Numbered from the stretch's first letter, positions 16,787 through 25,641 are shown. The stretch is DNA of 64,000 nucleotides from Thermococcus piezophilus (GCF_001647085.1 NZ_CP015520.1:62001-126000); one strand, 5' to 3'. Notes: generated by a model from the sequence alone, not told the origin. Translations and numbers: made by a program.

Positions 16787-17302
16787 CTATTTGCCCCCGG
16801 ACAAATCTCCCCCTTTGCTTTCCATTTTGATAACGTAATCGGCGGCATTCTGAAGGGCCACAGAAAAGCCCGGCTCAACTCCTATAACTATCGTCTCCTT
16901 TCCCTTCCTCTTGACCTCGTTGATTATGGGCAGAAAATCCGCGTCACGCGTCGCCAATGCGATTACCTCAACGTCAGAGTTGTATATAAGCTCCATAGCC
17001 TCTATCGCTATCCTCACGTCGGTGTCGCCGGCAACGATTATCGGCTCAAGTCCCTGGTTTACCACCGCCTCTATCAGCCCCTGGGGCGCATACTGGTTGA
17101 GAACGACCTTGGCCACGCGAATCGTGCCGATCCTATCGAGTGCCTCAACTATGTCCTCCAGCTTTATCCAGAACTCCTTCCTGAGGATGTTCGGCCCGTC
17201 GATGATGAGGCCTATGCTCCTCTTGCTCTTCGGCTTTGGGGGTTTCTCGGGGGGCACTTCCTTCTCTCCACGCTTGAGAACCTTGAAGAGCGCCTCCTTC
17301 AT
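16787..17302 (-). CDS. NYN-domain (LabA/DUF88-like) putative RNase, acidic residues intact
   Basis: 171 residues. After a Pro/Lys-rich N-terminus the NYN (PIN-like) domain starts at IIDGPNILRKEF (Asp35), continues with AGDTDVRIAIEAM (Asp93, Asp95) and ATRDADFLPII (Asp120, Asp122), and ends in a Rossmann-like IVIGVEPGFS. These acidic positions form the metal site in NYN/PIN nucleases, so metal-dependent RNase activity is likely but unproven. Start overlaps the stop of the upstream paralogue (ATGA), so the two are translationally coupled. Matches the archaeal TIGR00288 group as I recall it. Confidence 0.85.
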   Translation of the reverse strand: MKEALFKVLKRGEKEVPPEKPPKPKSKRSIGLIIDGPNILRKEFWIKLEDIVEALDRIGTIRVAKVVLNQYAPQGLIEAVVNQGLEPIIVAGDTDVRIAIEAMELIYNSDVEVIALATRDADFLPIINEVKRKGKETIVIGVEPGFSVALQNAADYVIKMESKGGDLSGGK

Positions 17303-17811
17303 TCTCCCTCACCCTTTGGAGTCAATATTACTGCGTAATCCGCGGCATGTTTGAGCGCTGCACTGAAGCCGGGCTCTATTCCTATGACTATCGTCTCCTT
17401 TCCCTTCTCCTTTGCCTTGAGAATCACCGGCAGGAACTCCGCGTTTCTCGTGGCAAGGGCAATTACGTCGATGTTGGGGTTGTAGATTTCCCTCATGGCC
17501 TCAACGGCAAGCTTGACACCGGTCTCTCCAGAAACTACCACCACATCAAGCCCCTGGTTGGCAACTGCCTCTATCAGCCCCTGGGGCGCATACTGGTTGA
17601 GTATAACCTTTGCAACCCTGAGGTCACCAATACCCTCAAGGGCCTCCACTATGTCTTCAAGCCTAACACCGAATTCCTTTCGGAGGATGTTTGGGCCATC
17701 TATAAGCAATGCTATCCTCTTACCCCTGCTTATCTTCCGCCGCATCATTCCAATACTTCTCATCCCCTCCTTGGTTATCGAAACTATCCTCTCCCAGTTG
17801 CTACCTGACAT
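17299..17811 (-). CDS. NYN-domain paralogue with substituted acidic residues
   Basis: 170 residues, a tandem duplicate of the following gene (long shared stretches such as VLNQYAPQGLIEAV and KEKGKETIVIG-type ends). Only the first Asp (Asp38 in LIDGPNILRKEF) remains. DTD became ETG (96-98) and RDADF became RNAEF (122-126), so three of the acidic positions are neutral or altered. This suggests a regulatory or structural partner rather than a nuclease. ATG at 17811 begins MSGSNWERIVS; an upstream frame extension adds 15 residues without support. A TATA-like CTTTTTATAGG lies about 45-60 bp upstream (17855-17870). Confidence 0.82.
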   Translation of the reverse strand: MSGSNWERIVSITKEGMRSIGMMRRKISRGKRIALLIDGPNILRKEFGVRLEDIVEALEGIGDLRVAKVILNQYAPQGLIEAVANQGLDVVVVSGETGVKLAVEAMREIYNPNIDVIALATRNAEFLPVILKAKEKGKETIVIGIEPGFSAALKHAADYAVILTPKGEGE

Positions 17812-17881
17812 AGCTGTCACCGCTGTGATGGATGCATCGGATGAATTACGTGGCAATCCTATAAAAAGTTAGTTTAAGGCC

Positions 17882-20317
17882 TTAGCCAATTACCCGTTTA
17901 TAGTAGTACCAGAGCCCCCTGATGATGTCCCTAACTTCAATCATGGTGAAGATTTCCGTCCTGTCTATGAGCTTGGCCGTCTCTTCCCAGTTGTGGGCCT
18001 GCAGGACCCTGTAAATCAGCAGTTTTATCTGCCTCTCGTCGAGATACGGTTTCATCCAGCCGTCGAGGAAGTAGAGTTTGACTATGGGTTTAACCGCATC
18101 AACGACGGTATCGTATGTGAGCACCTTGCCCGTGAAGGCGTCGAGGCGCTTCTTCTGCGTCTCGGTCAGGTGTATCGGATAATCCACGGCTTCACCGAAG
18201 GGACTTTCAAAGAGCCAGCGCGCTATTTCGGGCTCCAAATCCCTGTGAGTATCGCCAAGCCACTCCGTGAGGCGGATTCTGAACTCATCGTTGGCCTTTT
18301 TTATGAGCTTCTCCGCCCTCTCGCTGAGGGGCTTGAGTACTATGGCCGTGTATTCCCCGCTCACGAGGTTCCTAGCGGGGCTGAGATGTACAACTGCAAA
18401 GCCGTTCCTGACCCAGAACCGTATGAGCTCTTCACTCGCGCCAAAGCCCGAGCCTATCCAGTCGAGGCCCTTCTCCCTCGCTTCCTTTTCGAGGAGCTCC
18501 AGTGCCTTGCTTCCAAGCCCCCTATCCATCGCGTCTGGATGCGTGGCGATTCTGACTATGCGGTAGCCCTTAAGCTTGGCAAACTCCTTCAGGTAGTGGT
18601 GCTTCACCATCATGTCGGGGATTATGTTGCCCCTCGGCTTATAGCCCTTGGCCATCTTGTCTATAACTTTCTTCGGGATGTTTCCTTCTTTGGCTATCTG
18701 TATGGCCGTTACTATTTTCCCGTTCTTCAGCCGCAGAACGCGAGCCTCGTGGTGGGGTGCATCCGCGAGAAGGGCCACGTCGCTCGGTCTGTTGCGATAG
18801 TGGGCGAGGATATATATGCCGACGAAGTTCCTCAGGTCTTTCCTGTCGTTTTCGAACCAGTCATCCATGTCGGGCTCCTCGAAGTAGACCTCCTTATTCT
18901 TAATCAGCTCGTAGTCCTCCTCGGTGAGCTTAACCGGCTCTGCATCGAGCAGGAGAACATCGAAGAGCCACTTCTCTATCGGGTCGCCCTCAGCATAACG
19001 TATCGGCTCGTCCATGTGGAGCTCCTTGAACTGGCGCTTCTCTTTTGCCCTTTTGAGGAACTTGACGGAGAAGCCCCTTCCAGCTCCTTCATAGCCGTGA
19101 ACCGTTGAGGAGTAAACCACGCGGGGCTTGTTGAGGTACTTGTGGAGTATCGGCACATGGATTCCAGCAGCCTCGTCGAGGATGTAGAGGTCGGCATTCT
19201 TTTTGTAACCCTCGGTCGGTGGATAATAGCGCAGGCCTATTTTCCTCGCGTAGAGCTCCTTTATGAGTCCCTTCTCTTCTATAACATTTGGATTGAAGCC
19301 GAGCTTTTCCAGAGCCCTCCTGGCGAAGCGGAAGAGGCTCTGAACGTTTTCTGGCTCAGGTGCAGTAATAACTATCCTCATCCTCTTTTTCAGGGCCAAA
19401 GCCAGGCCTATCGCCGCTATTCCAACGGAGACGCTCTTACCCCTGCCCCTGTCGGCGGTGAGAACGACCATACCCTCGTTCTCCACCAGCTCCTCAAAGG
19501 CCTTCAGGACTTCAACCTGGCCCCCAGTCAAGGCCATCTCGTAGAGCTCGCGCGGGAAGATAGTTTCTTCGGGAATATCGACGCCCTTTCTGGCCTTCAC
19601 CTTGGCCTGGCTCTTGTTCCGCTTAGGCTTCTTTTTGGCCTTCCCGTTCTCGGTGATTATGTAGATGCCATCGTGCTCAGTGAACTTTCTTATGAGCCTC
19701 CTGTTGAAGCGCTTCTTGACGTCGTCGATGGTGTACGGAGGAGTAACGAGGCTCTTGTGAAAGCCAGTCCACATGTTCTTCCACTTCTCGAACGGATGAG
19801 CCAGCACGAGTATTAGGCCGCCTCCCCTGACCGTCTCGATTATCCTTCCGAGGTCATTGGGGGAGTAGTCGTAGCTTAGGTCAAGAACAAGGAGGTCGTA
19901 GGTTCTTCCTAGTATGTCCCGGGTGTGCTTGAAGGTTACGGCCTTGACATTAACGTCAGAACCGGCCAGAACGTCGAAGTGCTTTCTAAAAGCCTCGTAC
20001 CGCTTCCTTCCGAAGGTTTCCTCTCCAAGGGCATCGGTGGCGTAGAGAACCTCGATTTTATCCTCGCTCTCATCGCGGAGCCTCTTCTCCTTCAGCTCGT
20101 CGATTATCTCGCTTAGAACCTTTGCAGAGGCTCCTGCTAGGATTCCAGCCAGTTCAGCCTTCCTCAGGCTGTCTCCTTCGATGACAATCATTCTCCTGTG
20201 GAACTTCTCAAGGGCCTGAGCGAGGGCCGTCTCGGTGAGCTTGAGAACGGAATCTTTAACTTTCTCGCTCTTGGCGTAGTCTCTCACTTCCTTGTCAAAG
20301 CGGACCTTGACGGTCAC
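17882..20317 (-). CDS. tmcA: RNA cytidine acetyltransferase TmcA/Nat10
   Basis: Makes N4-acetylcytidine in RNA using acetyl-CoA and ATP; the Thermococcus enzyme modifies tRNA, rRNA and other RNAs. 811 residues in order: N-terminal domain of unknown function, RecA-like ATPase with Walker A GRGKS (about 290-295) and DEAA box in LYILDEAAGIHVPILH, GNAT domain with the acetyl-CoA loop RGLGSKALELLEKEA (about 610-640), and C-terminal RNA-binding helical region. GTG at 20317 fits best (GGGAGGTGA five bases before); GTG at 20326 is in frame. A TATA box (CTTTTTAAATCC, 20348-20360) gives a short leader. Confidence 0.93.
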   Translation of the reverse strand: MTVKVRFDKEVRDYAKSEKVKDSVLKLTETALAQALEKFHRRMIVIEGDSLRKAELAGILAGASAKVLSEIIDELKEKRLRDESEDKIEVLYATDALGEETFGRKRYEAFRKHFDVLAGSDVNVKAVTFKHTRDILGRTYDLLVLDLSYDYSPNDLGRIIETVRGGGLILVLAHPFEKWKNMWTGFHKSLVTPPYTIDDVKKRFNRRLIRKFTEHDGIYIITENGKAKKKPKRNKSQAKVKARKGVDIPEETIFPRELYEMALTGGQVEVLKAFEELVENEGMVVLTADRGRGKSVSVGIAAIGLALALKKRMRIVITAPEPENVQSLFRFARRALEKLGFNPNVIEEKGLIKELYARKIGLRYYPPTEGYKKNADLYILDEAAGIHVPILHKYLNKPRVVYSSTVHGYEGAGRGFSVKFLKRAKEKRQFKELHMDEPIRYAEGDPIEKWLFDVLLLDAEPVKLTEEDYELIKNKEVYFEEPDMDDWFENDRKDLRNFVGIYILAHYRNRPSDVALLADAPHHEARVLRLKNGKIVTAIQIAKEGNIPKKVIDKMAKGYKPRGNIIPDMMVKHHYLKEFAKLKGYRIVRIATHPDAMDRGLGSKALELLEKEAREKGLDWIGSGFGASEELIRFWVRNGFAVVHLSPARNLVSGEYTAIVLKPLSERAEKLIKKANDEFRIRLTEWLGDTHRDLEPEIARWLFESPFGEAVDYPIHLTETQKKRLDAFTGKVLTYDTVVDAVKPIVKLYFLDGWMKPYLDERQIKLLIYRVLQAHNWEETAKLIDRTEIFTMIEVRDIIRGLWYYYKRVIG

Positions 20318-20367
20318 GGCCGTCACCTCCCGGCTTAAAGAGATAAGGAGGATTTAAAAAGATGGCG

Positions 20368-20541
20368 TCAGCGGTAGAAGTGAACTCTAACCGCGTAATC
20401 CGTCGTGAATTTTATGGCTTCAGCTTCCATTCTTTCCTTCTTCAGGTACTCTTCCAGCGCCTCGAAATCGCTCTCGGTGACTTCGTCCTCACCGCCCCAT
20501 CCTGGGACTGCTTGCGAAGAAGGGTATAAATACGTTGCCAA
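20368..20541 (-). CDS. small acidic protein, 57 residues, TTG start
   Basis: Open frame ending in a TGA at 20368-20370, with sequence like YLYPSSQAVPGWGGEDEVTE followed by an acidic helix (FEALEEYLKKERMEAEA) and the end YAVRVHFYR. The composition is protein-like and codon use matches neighbours. The only start is TTG at 20539-20541 (an upstream in-frame stop lies 12 bp before the codons shown here), with weak ribosome binding. It lies 50 bp ahead of tmcA on the same strand. No known family; it could be a real small protein or a truncated remnant. Confidence 0.5.
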   Translation of the reverse strand: MATYLYPSSQAVPGWGGEDEVTESDFEALEEYLKKERMEAEAIKFTTDYAVRVHFYR

Positions 20542-20686
20542 GATACCAAGTACTCATGGTCCTTAGTATCATCTATCCCACTAAAATATCAAAGAACCGG
20601 CAAAATTTAAAATTTTTGGAGAGAAATTTATACAAGTGACAGGAAATTGAGAAAAAACTTTTAAACGGTCCATCTAACTTCCGCCC

Positions 20687-21277
20687 ATGAGAGCATACAT
20701 CCTGGCCTACCCAGAGAAGCGCTGGGAGAACTACACGATACCAGTAAACGACGAGCCTGTGGTAAAGCTTACTGAAAGGCGGCTTCTGATGAGCAAGCGC
20801 ATAGATGATGTAATAACCATCGTGAGGAAAGACAAGCTGAAGCTCTATTCCCTTCACGTCTTAAACCCCCTGCCGGCCAAAGGAAGGAACAAGCTCGAAG
20901 CCCTTCTAAACGCCCTTCCATCCGGAGAGTCAATATTTCTCGCCGAGGGCAACATGCCACTCATAATGCCCTTCCTGGTAAATTACCTGACTGGTCTCTT
21001 CTATGAGAACGAACCCAAAGCCCTAATTCCGGTCTGGCGCGACGGGACTGCGGAGATGACGCACGCCGTCTATGAATCCAACGCGCTGAAGGATGCTATA
21101 GAAGCGGCATTGGCAGAGGGTTACAAAAGCCTGAGCAGGATTACGGAGTTCCTCGACTACGAGCCCGTCTCCATCGAGGAGCTTGCCAAGAGAAACCCGA
21201 AGGTTACGTTGAGCTTCTTTAAGGTGAGAAACCAGTTCGACGTCCACTTTGCAGAGGAGACGCTGAGGAAGCTCTGA
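20687..21277 (+). CDS. MobA-like nucleotidyltransferase domain protein
   Basis: 196 residues resembling a reduced MobA/CobY-type GT-A nucleotidyltransferase: short N-terminus, LTERRLLMSKRIDDVITIVRKDK in place of the usual Rossmann start, and EGNMPLIMPFLVNYL where relatives have the DMP substrate loop, followed by a domain with TEFLDYEPVSIEELA. The canonical LAGGxSxRMG loop is absent, so activity is uncertain. A TATA-like AAAACTTTTAAACGG lies at 20654-20668, giving a short leader. Nothing adjacent shows its pathway. Confidence 0.55.
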   Translation: MRAYILAYPEKRWENYTIPVNDEPVVKLTERRLLMSKRIDDVITIVRKDKLKLYSLHVLNPLPAKGRNKLEALLNALPSGESIFLAEGNMPLIMPFLVNYLTGLFYENEPKALIPVWRDGTAEMTHAVYESNALKDAIEAALAEGYKSLSRITEFLDYEPVSIEELAKRNPKVTLSFFKVRNQFDVHFAEETLRKL

Positions 21278-21403
21278 ACCCAGATTTGCCGGAAATTTTT
21301 CCAAATTTTCGTGGGAACCCTTAAATAGTAGAAGCGACATAATTAACATGGCAGAAGTTCGAAAGTTCTTCTGCTTGGTTCGGACCAAAGGGAGAGATGA
21401 TTT

Positions 21404-22435
21404 ATGAAAAAAATTCTCAGCGCAGCGGTATCGCTGCTAATTCTATTTAGTGTGATGGGCGTATTTAGCCCAGGTATTGTTTCTGCTGGGCCCATGAGCG
21501 GATACAATATTCTGATTCTGAAAAACGTAGACGCCTGGAACTTACCTGCATTGGAGAACATGCTCACGGATATGGGGGTACCTTACGACGTTATGACCTC
21601 GGGAGAGCTGAAGAACAAAACTGCCCAAGAGCTAATCGAGACCTACGATATGATAATCATTGTAAGCGACCAGCCGCAGGCATTCTACGACGACCTCGGC
21701 ACTCAGATGAACAAGCTCGAGGAGTATGTGAGGGCCGGAGGAATCCTAGAGATACATGCCGCCAACTGGGGATGGCACGGAGGGGTATGGACAACACCTC
21801 TACCCGGAGGAGCGGAGATAGTGCAGGGTTACTCAAGCTACGATTATCTGATAGCCAACGGCACAACTCTGGTGAGCAGCTACGCGAGCCACGGCTACTT
21901 CATCAACCTGCCAGCTAACGCGGAGATAATTACAGTTCAGGCACCCTCGGGAACCCCTGATTACAACAAACCAAGCACAGCGATATATTCGCTGGGAAGC
22001 GGCAAGGTTTTCGTGACCGGACTAACCATAGAATACAGCGTCGCAAGGACAGGTCCGGAGTGGGAAGCATTCTTCAGGGAAATGCTCATGAACAACTTGG
22101 GCTACTCCCAATTCGTGCCAGTTGCTCCGGTTATTGTCATTGGAGGAACAGACTTCATGACATTCAACTTCTACTACTACATCCAGTACAAGCGGGCGCT
22201 TGAGAAGTTCAACACAATGTACAGAGAGGCTGTGGCCGGAGGAATGGACAACGAAACGCTCGGGCTCGCTATGACTCAGAACGACACCGCAGCAGCTTAC
22301 TATGCGAACGCAAGTAGATACGGTCCCGTTGTTTCAAACTTCCCCAGAGTTTACATCTTCATAGACTTAAGGAAGGCCGCACTGCACCAGAAGCAGGCAG
22401 TTGGAATATTGAAAGAAGCAATGGAAGACTGGTGA
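21404..22435 (+). CDS. secreted protein with ThuA/GATase-like alpha/beta domain
   Basis: 343 residues. Signal peptide (residues 1-28, cleavage after VSAG). The mature part starts YNILILKNVDAWNLPALENM and has alternating beta and alpha elements (YDMIIIVSDQPQAFYDDLG, LEEYVRAGGILEIHAANWG), the pattern of class-I glutamine-amidotransferase-like (ThuA/flavodoxin-like) domains. No catalytic Cys-His-Glu triad is evident. GGGAGAGATGATTT precedes the ATG, and CCCTTAAATAG (21318-21328) is a likely TATA box. Function unknown. A related architecture (an ILGQPSQAFSPDE motif) is seen in the CGP-CTERM protein at 30888. Confidence 0.7.
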   Translation: MKKILSAAVSLLILFSVMGVFSPGIVSAGPMSGYNILILKNVDAWNLPALENMLTDMGVPYDVMTSGELKNKTAQELIETYDMIIIVSDQPQAFYDDLGTQMNKLEEYVRAGGILEIHAANWGWHGGVWTTPLPGGAEIVQGYSSYDYLIANGTTLVSSYASHGYFINLPANAEIITVQAPSGTPDYNKPSTAIYSLGSGKVFVTGLTIEYSVARTGPEWEAFFREMLMNNLGYSQFVPVAPVIVIGGTDFMTFNFYYYIQYKRALEKFNTMYREAVAGGMDNETLGLAMTQNDTAAAYYANASRYGPVVSNFPRVYIFIDLRKAALHQKQAVGILKEAMEDW

Positions 22436-22442
22436 CTTCTTT

Positions 22443-22958
22443 TCACCCTATTTCCACCGCTTTTCTGACCCTGTCTGCTATCACAATGGCAACAGCGGCT
22501 TTAACTGTATCCACTGGCAGGAATGGAGTGACGCCGAGGAGGAAGGCCTTTTCGAAGTCCCCTCCCATGAAGAGGCCGAGCCTCAGCCAGCCAAGGAGGT
22601 ATATAATCCCAACTCCCAGGATGGAGCCGATGAGCATTCCTCTTCTGCCAAGCCTTTCAGTGAACAGCCCGGTAAGATAGGCCGCTATGGGAAACGCTAC
22701 TATGTAGCCGCCAGTCGGGCCGTAGATAACTGCAAAGCCGCCATGGAAGTTGGCGAACACTGGGAGACCCACTGCCCCCATGACAACGTAGACGAGCTGA
22801 CTGAGAAGTCCAAGCCTTGCCCTCAGAATCAGCCCGCTCATGAGTACGAAGAGCACCTGAAGCGTCACTGGGACGGGGCCAATTGGAACGCTTATCTGGG
22901 CCCCAACCGCAGTTAAGGCTGCGAGGAGTCCCGCAAAGGCAACCTCCTTAGCCCTCAT
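22443..22958 (-). CDS. bioY: biotin ECF transporter substrate-binding component BioY
   Basis: 171-residue membrane protein with six hydrophobic segments. Contains the family features: QISVPIGPVPVTLQVLFVLM near the start, GLPVFANFHGGFAVIYGPTGGYIVAFPIAAYL in the centre (biotin-binding region). Captures biotin and works with the ATPase and permease encoded divergently. ATG at 22958 has GGTGGTAGC ahead; an upstream extension of 25 residues is not supported. It is divergently transcribed from the ABC genes with only 48 bp between, so the two promoters share one region. Confidence 0.92.
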   Translation of the reverse strand: MRAKEVAFAGLLAALTAVGAQISVPIGPVPVTLQVLFVLMSGLILRARLGLLSQLVYVVMGAVGLPVFANFHGGFAVIYGPTGGYIVAFPIAAYLTGLFTERLGRRGMLIGSILGVGIIYLLGWLRLGLFMGGDFEKAFLLGVTPFLPVDTVKAAVAIVIADRVRKAVEIG

Positions 22959-23006
22959 GCTACCACCTTGGAAAGCTTTTAAACTCGAAACCTTGAAAAT
23001 TCCCCG
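22959..23006. promoter_or_regulatory. shared divergent promoter of the biotin transporter genes
   Basis: 48 bp containing AAGCTTTTAAACTCG (about 22974-22988), an A/T core that can act as TATA in either direction, and short leaders to bioY (minus) and the ATPase (plus). A repressor binding here could control both units; no clear operator is visible. Confidence 0.5.
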
Positions 23007-23798
23007 ATGATTGAAGTTAAAAATCTTTGGCATATCTACGAGAACAAAAAGGAAGCGCTGAGGGGCATAGACTTTAAGATGGGCGAGGAGATAGCAGCAC
23101 TAGTAGGTCCCAACGGGTCCGGAAAGACAACCTTTGCCAAACACTTGAACGGCCTCCTGAAGCCGACCAGGGGGGAGGTTCTCGTAGATGGCATGAGGAC
23201 AACTGAACATACGGTCGCGGAGCTGTCCATGGTCGTTGGCTACGTCTTCCAGAATCCGGAGCACATGTTCTTCGAGGAGAACGTGTTCAATGAGGTTGCC
23301 TTCGGGCCGAAGAACCTCGGGCTGAGCGAGAGTGAGGTGGAAGAGCGGGTGAGGTGGGCGCTGGAGTCCGTCAATCTCCAGGAATACGACGACAGGACGC
23401 CCTATTCCCTGAGCGGTGGGGAAAAGCAGCGCCTGGCCATAGCCTGTGTTCTGGCGATGAAGCCGAAGTACCTCATCCTCGACGAGCCGACGACCGGTCT
23501 GGACGCGAGGAGCTCGCGGAGCGTGGTTAAGGTCATAAAAAAGCTCAGGGAGGAGGGGCATGGAATTCTTCTAATAACTCACGACATGGAGCTAGTTTTA
23601 GAGCTTGCCGAGAGGGTAGTGCTTCTTAATGATGGAAGGAAGGTTTTTGATGGTTCAGTAGAAGAGTTCTTCTCCCTGCCCCTGCACGATTACAGGCTCG
23701 AGAAGCCCGAACTGCTGAGGGTAAGTGAGCGGCTCGGAGTGGGGTTCGTCAAAAGCGTCAGCGATCTCGTGAGAGCCATAGTGGGTGATGGGGTATGA
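23007..23798 (+). CDS. ECF transporter ATPase (biotin-linked)
   Basis: 263-residue ABC ATPase of the cobalt/energy-coupling type. Walker A GPNGSGKTT, Q-loop in YVFQNPEH, signature SLSGGEKQRLAIA, Walker B YLILDEPTTGLD, H-loop ITHD. C-terminal extension of about 40 residues is typical of ECF ATPases. Couples ATP hydrolysis to BioY-bound substrate uptake; linkage to biotin is from the neighbouring bioY. Its stop overlaps the next start (ATGA). Confidence 0.9.
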   Translation: MIEVKNLWHIYENKKEALRGIDFKMGEEIAALVGPNGSGKTTFAKHLNGLLKPTRGEVLVDGMRTTEHTVAELSMVVGYVFQNPEHMFFEENVFNEVAFGPKNLGLSESEVEERVRWALESVNLQEYDDRTPYSLSGGEKQRLAIACVLAMKPKYLILDEPTTGLDARSSRSVVKVIKKLREEGHGILLITHDMELVLELAERVVLLNDGRKVFDGSVEEFFSLPLHDYRLEKPELLRVSERLGVGFVKSVSDLVRAIVGDGV

Positions 23799-24556
23799 TG
23801 TACTCATTCTACCGCGAGGGGACTTCTCTCTTGCACCGCCTCGACCCGCGCGTCAAGATAATTGGCACGATAGTCGGGATAGCTGGCATAATGCTTTTCA
23901 ACGACCCCTACTTCCTCCTCCCTCTGTTCTTCGCCACCCTTCTCCACGGCCGCCTGATTGGAGGGATTGAAATAAAAGAACAACTCCGCCTTCTGAAGCC
24001 CCTCCTGCCAATCGTTACGATAACGATAATCGTATGGCCGATAATCTACAGACCCAGACTTATGGGCTTCCTCCTCGGAATCTCCTTCTCCTTCAGGCTG
24101 CTCACCTTCGGCCTGCTGACCTTCATCCTGCTGATGACAACGCCCCAGAGAGACCTTATTCTTGGATTCGTTCGCTTGGGCATGCCCTATGAGTTCGGGC
24201 TGACGATCTCAATAGCCCTCCGCTACATTCCGACCCTCTACCTGCTGACGAAAAACATAATGGACGCCCAAATGGCACGCGGCTGGGAAATGGAGAAGGG
24301 CAACTTCATAGTCAGAACGAAGAGGATGACCGTTGTCCTGATTCCACTCCTAGTTTCCTCACTCAAGACTGCCCACGAACTGAGCATAGCCCTCGAGAGC
24401 CGCGCTCTGGGTGCGAGCAAGAAGAGAACGTTCCTATACGACATCAAGATGAGTGGGAGGGACTATGCAGCCACCCTGGCCGTTCTGCTCCTCTTTGCGC
24501 TGGCGCTTTACGTCAGGTACGGTCTTGGCCTCGGCCACATAAGGATATACAGTTAG
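23795..24556 (+). CDS. ECF transporter transmembrane component (CbiQ/BioN-like)
   Basis: 253-residue membrane subunit that links the two ATPases to BioY. About six hydrophobic segments; two short conserved loops near 150-215 carry the coupling motif (AQMARGWE, ALESRALGASKKR) with the Ala-Arg-Gly signature of the EcfT family. Second gene of a two-gene unit, overlapping the ATPase gene by 4 bp. The 3' end overlaps the convergent gene at 24553 by 4 bp. Confidence 0.9.
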   Translation: MMYSFYREGTSLLHRLDPRVKIIGTIVGIAGIMLFNDPYFLLPLFFATLLHGRLIGGIEIKEQLRLLKPLLPIVTITIIVWPIIYRPRLMGFLLGISFSFRLLTFGLLTFILLMTTPQRDLILGFVRLGMPYEFGLTISIALRYIPTLYLLTKNIMDAQMARGWEMEKGNFIVRTKRMTVVLIPLLVSSLKTAHELSIALESRALGASKKRTFLYDIKMSGRDYAATLAVLLLFALALYVRYGLGLGHIRIYS

Positions 24557-25188
24557 AGGAGCGGCTTAACGAGTGAGTCAATCGGTATTGAATGATTCCC
24601 GATGCTCGAAATGAACTCGGCCGGAGCTTTGAGGACGGTCATGTTCAGCCGGTAATGGCCGCGGTAGGAGTTCGTTCTGAGAACGAGCAGGCTTTCGAAG
24701 AGCTCTGGGAGTGTGTAGAGTTCTCGGAACTCGCCGGATAAGTCGAGTTCGTTCAGATCCATTGTGGTGTGGGTGAGAACCAGTATCAGGCCTTTCTCAT
24801 CGACCAGCCTTCTGAGTTCCATAATAACCTCAGCGTTTCTGTTGAGAAGCGTGGAGAAGTGGGATATAACAATAAGGGAGTGCTCTTCCACGAGTTTGAG
24901 TGCTTCTGAAAGCTCTTCCATTGAGTAGACGTTGCCGAGGTAGAGGTTCGAGACGTCCTCGGTGAGGCGCTTGAGCACTTTAATCGAGAAGGAGCTGCCA
25001 GGTCCTACGTGATAAACGGGCCCCTCAGACAGGGCATTCGCCACCAGGTGGTACAGAAAAACCGTGCTGGCGAGTTCGTCAGTTGAGATGATCCCTGCTA
25101 GGCTCCCCTCGCCAAACCCGAGGGGAAACTCCTCGAAGGGCTTTACCTCCCTCAATTGAACCTCGGCCGGTTGGAAGAACATGGGCAT
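24553..25188 (-). CDS. RecA-superfamily-like protein without a P-loop
   Basis: 211 residues resembling a RadA/KaiC-type core: an N-terminal segment (FGEGSLAGIISTDELAST), a beta strand with Walker-B-like LIVISHFSTLL and LILVLTHTTMDLNELD, and the end of a RecA fold. A canonical GxxxxGK(S/T) Walker A is missing (the equivalent area reads EGPVYHVGPGSSF), so it is unlikely to bind ATP in the usual way. Such orphan RecA-like paralogues occur in Thermococcales with unknown roles. A TATA box TATAAATATC (25208-25217) lies about 25 bp ahead, giving an almost leaderless transcript. Confidence 0.6.
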   Translation of the reverse strand: MPMFFQPAEVQLREVKPFEEFPLGFGEGSLAGIISTDELASTVFLYHLVANALSEGPVYHVGPGSSFSIKVLKRLTEDVSNLYLGNVYSMEELSEALKLVEEHSLIVISHFSTLLNRNAEVIMELRRLVDEKGLILVLTHTTMDLNELDLSGEFRELYTLPELFESLLVLRTNSYRGHYRLNMTVLKAPAEFISSIGNHSIPIDSLVKPLL

Positions 25189-25248
25189 CACGTAGTATAG
25201 CGTGCCCGGGATATTTATACCTTTCCGAAAATAATGAGAGTCAGAGGG

Positions 25249-25641
25249 TCATGCCAGGGCAACCAGACCGAGAAGCACGAGGAGCCCTACCACCACGACC
25301 TCTATTATCGCCGCCAGAATCCAGGCTAAAAACGCCCTGACCCAGTCGGTGTTGAAAATCGTCTTAATGACCCATACGTAGGCCAGGATAAATGCTACTA
25401 CCGCGAGAAGGACATTCATTGGGGCTATCCAGATAAGCAGCACTGCAACCACAGCGTACGCTATTGCTCCAACGATTCCGCCGCCAACTATTGCCAGCAT
25501 CGCCTTAAGCGTTGAGGCCTCTTTTATCCCGACCAGATAGGCCGCTAGCGACAGAAAGAACCCTGCTATGAACAGGGAGAACAGGAAACCGAGGAAATAC
25601 GCAGCCCCGAGTCCATATACAAATCCATGCCCGTAGGGCAT
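25249..25641 (-). CDS. four-helix membrane protein, unknown
   Basis: 130 residues with four long hydrophobic helices and few charged residues; possibly a permease fragment or a small channel-like protein. ATG at 25641 has GGAGGTGAAAGA ahead; the longer 141-residue reading would add an unlikely soluble N-terminus. It lies between two genes of opposite direction and has no obvious partner. Confidence 0.55.
   Translation of the reverse strand: MPYGHGFVYGLGAAYFLGFLFSLFIAGFFLSLAAYLVGIKEASTLKAMLAIVGGGIVGAIAYAVVAVLLIWIAPMNVLLAVVAFILAYVWVIKTIFNTDWVRAFLAWILAAIIEVVVVGLLVLLGLVALA

Noticed and set aside
17993-19108. Long plus-strand ORF of 371 codons antisense to tmcA
   Set aside because: Entirely inside tmcA in the opposite direction, with low-complexity composition typical of GC-rich shadows.
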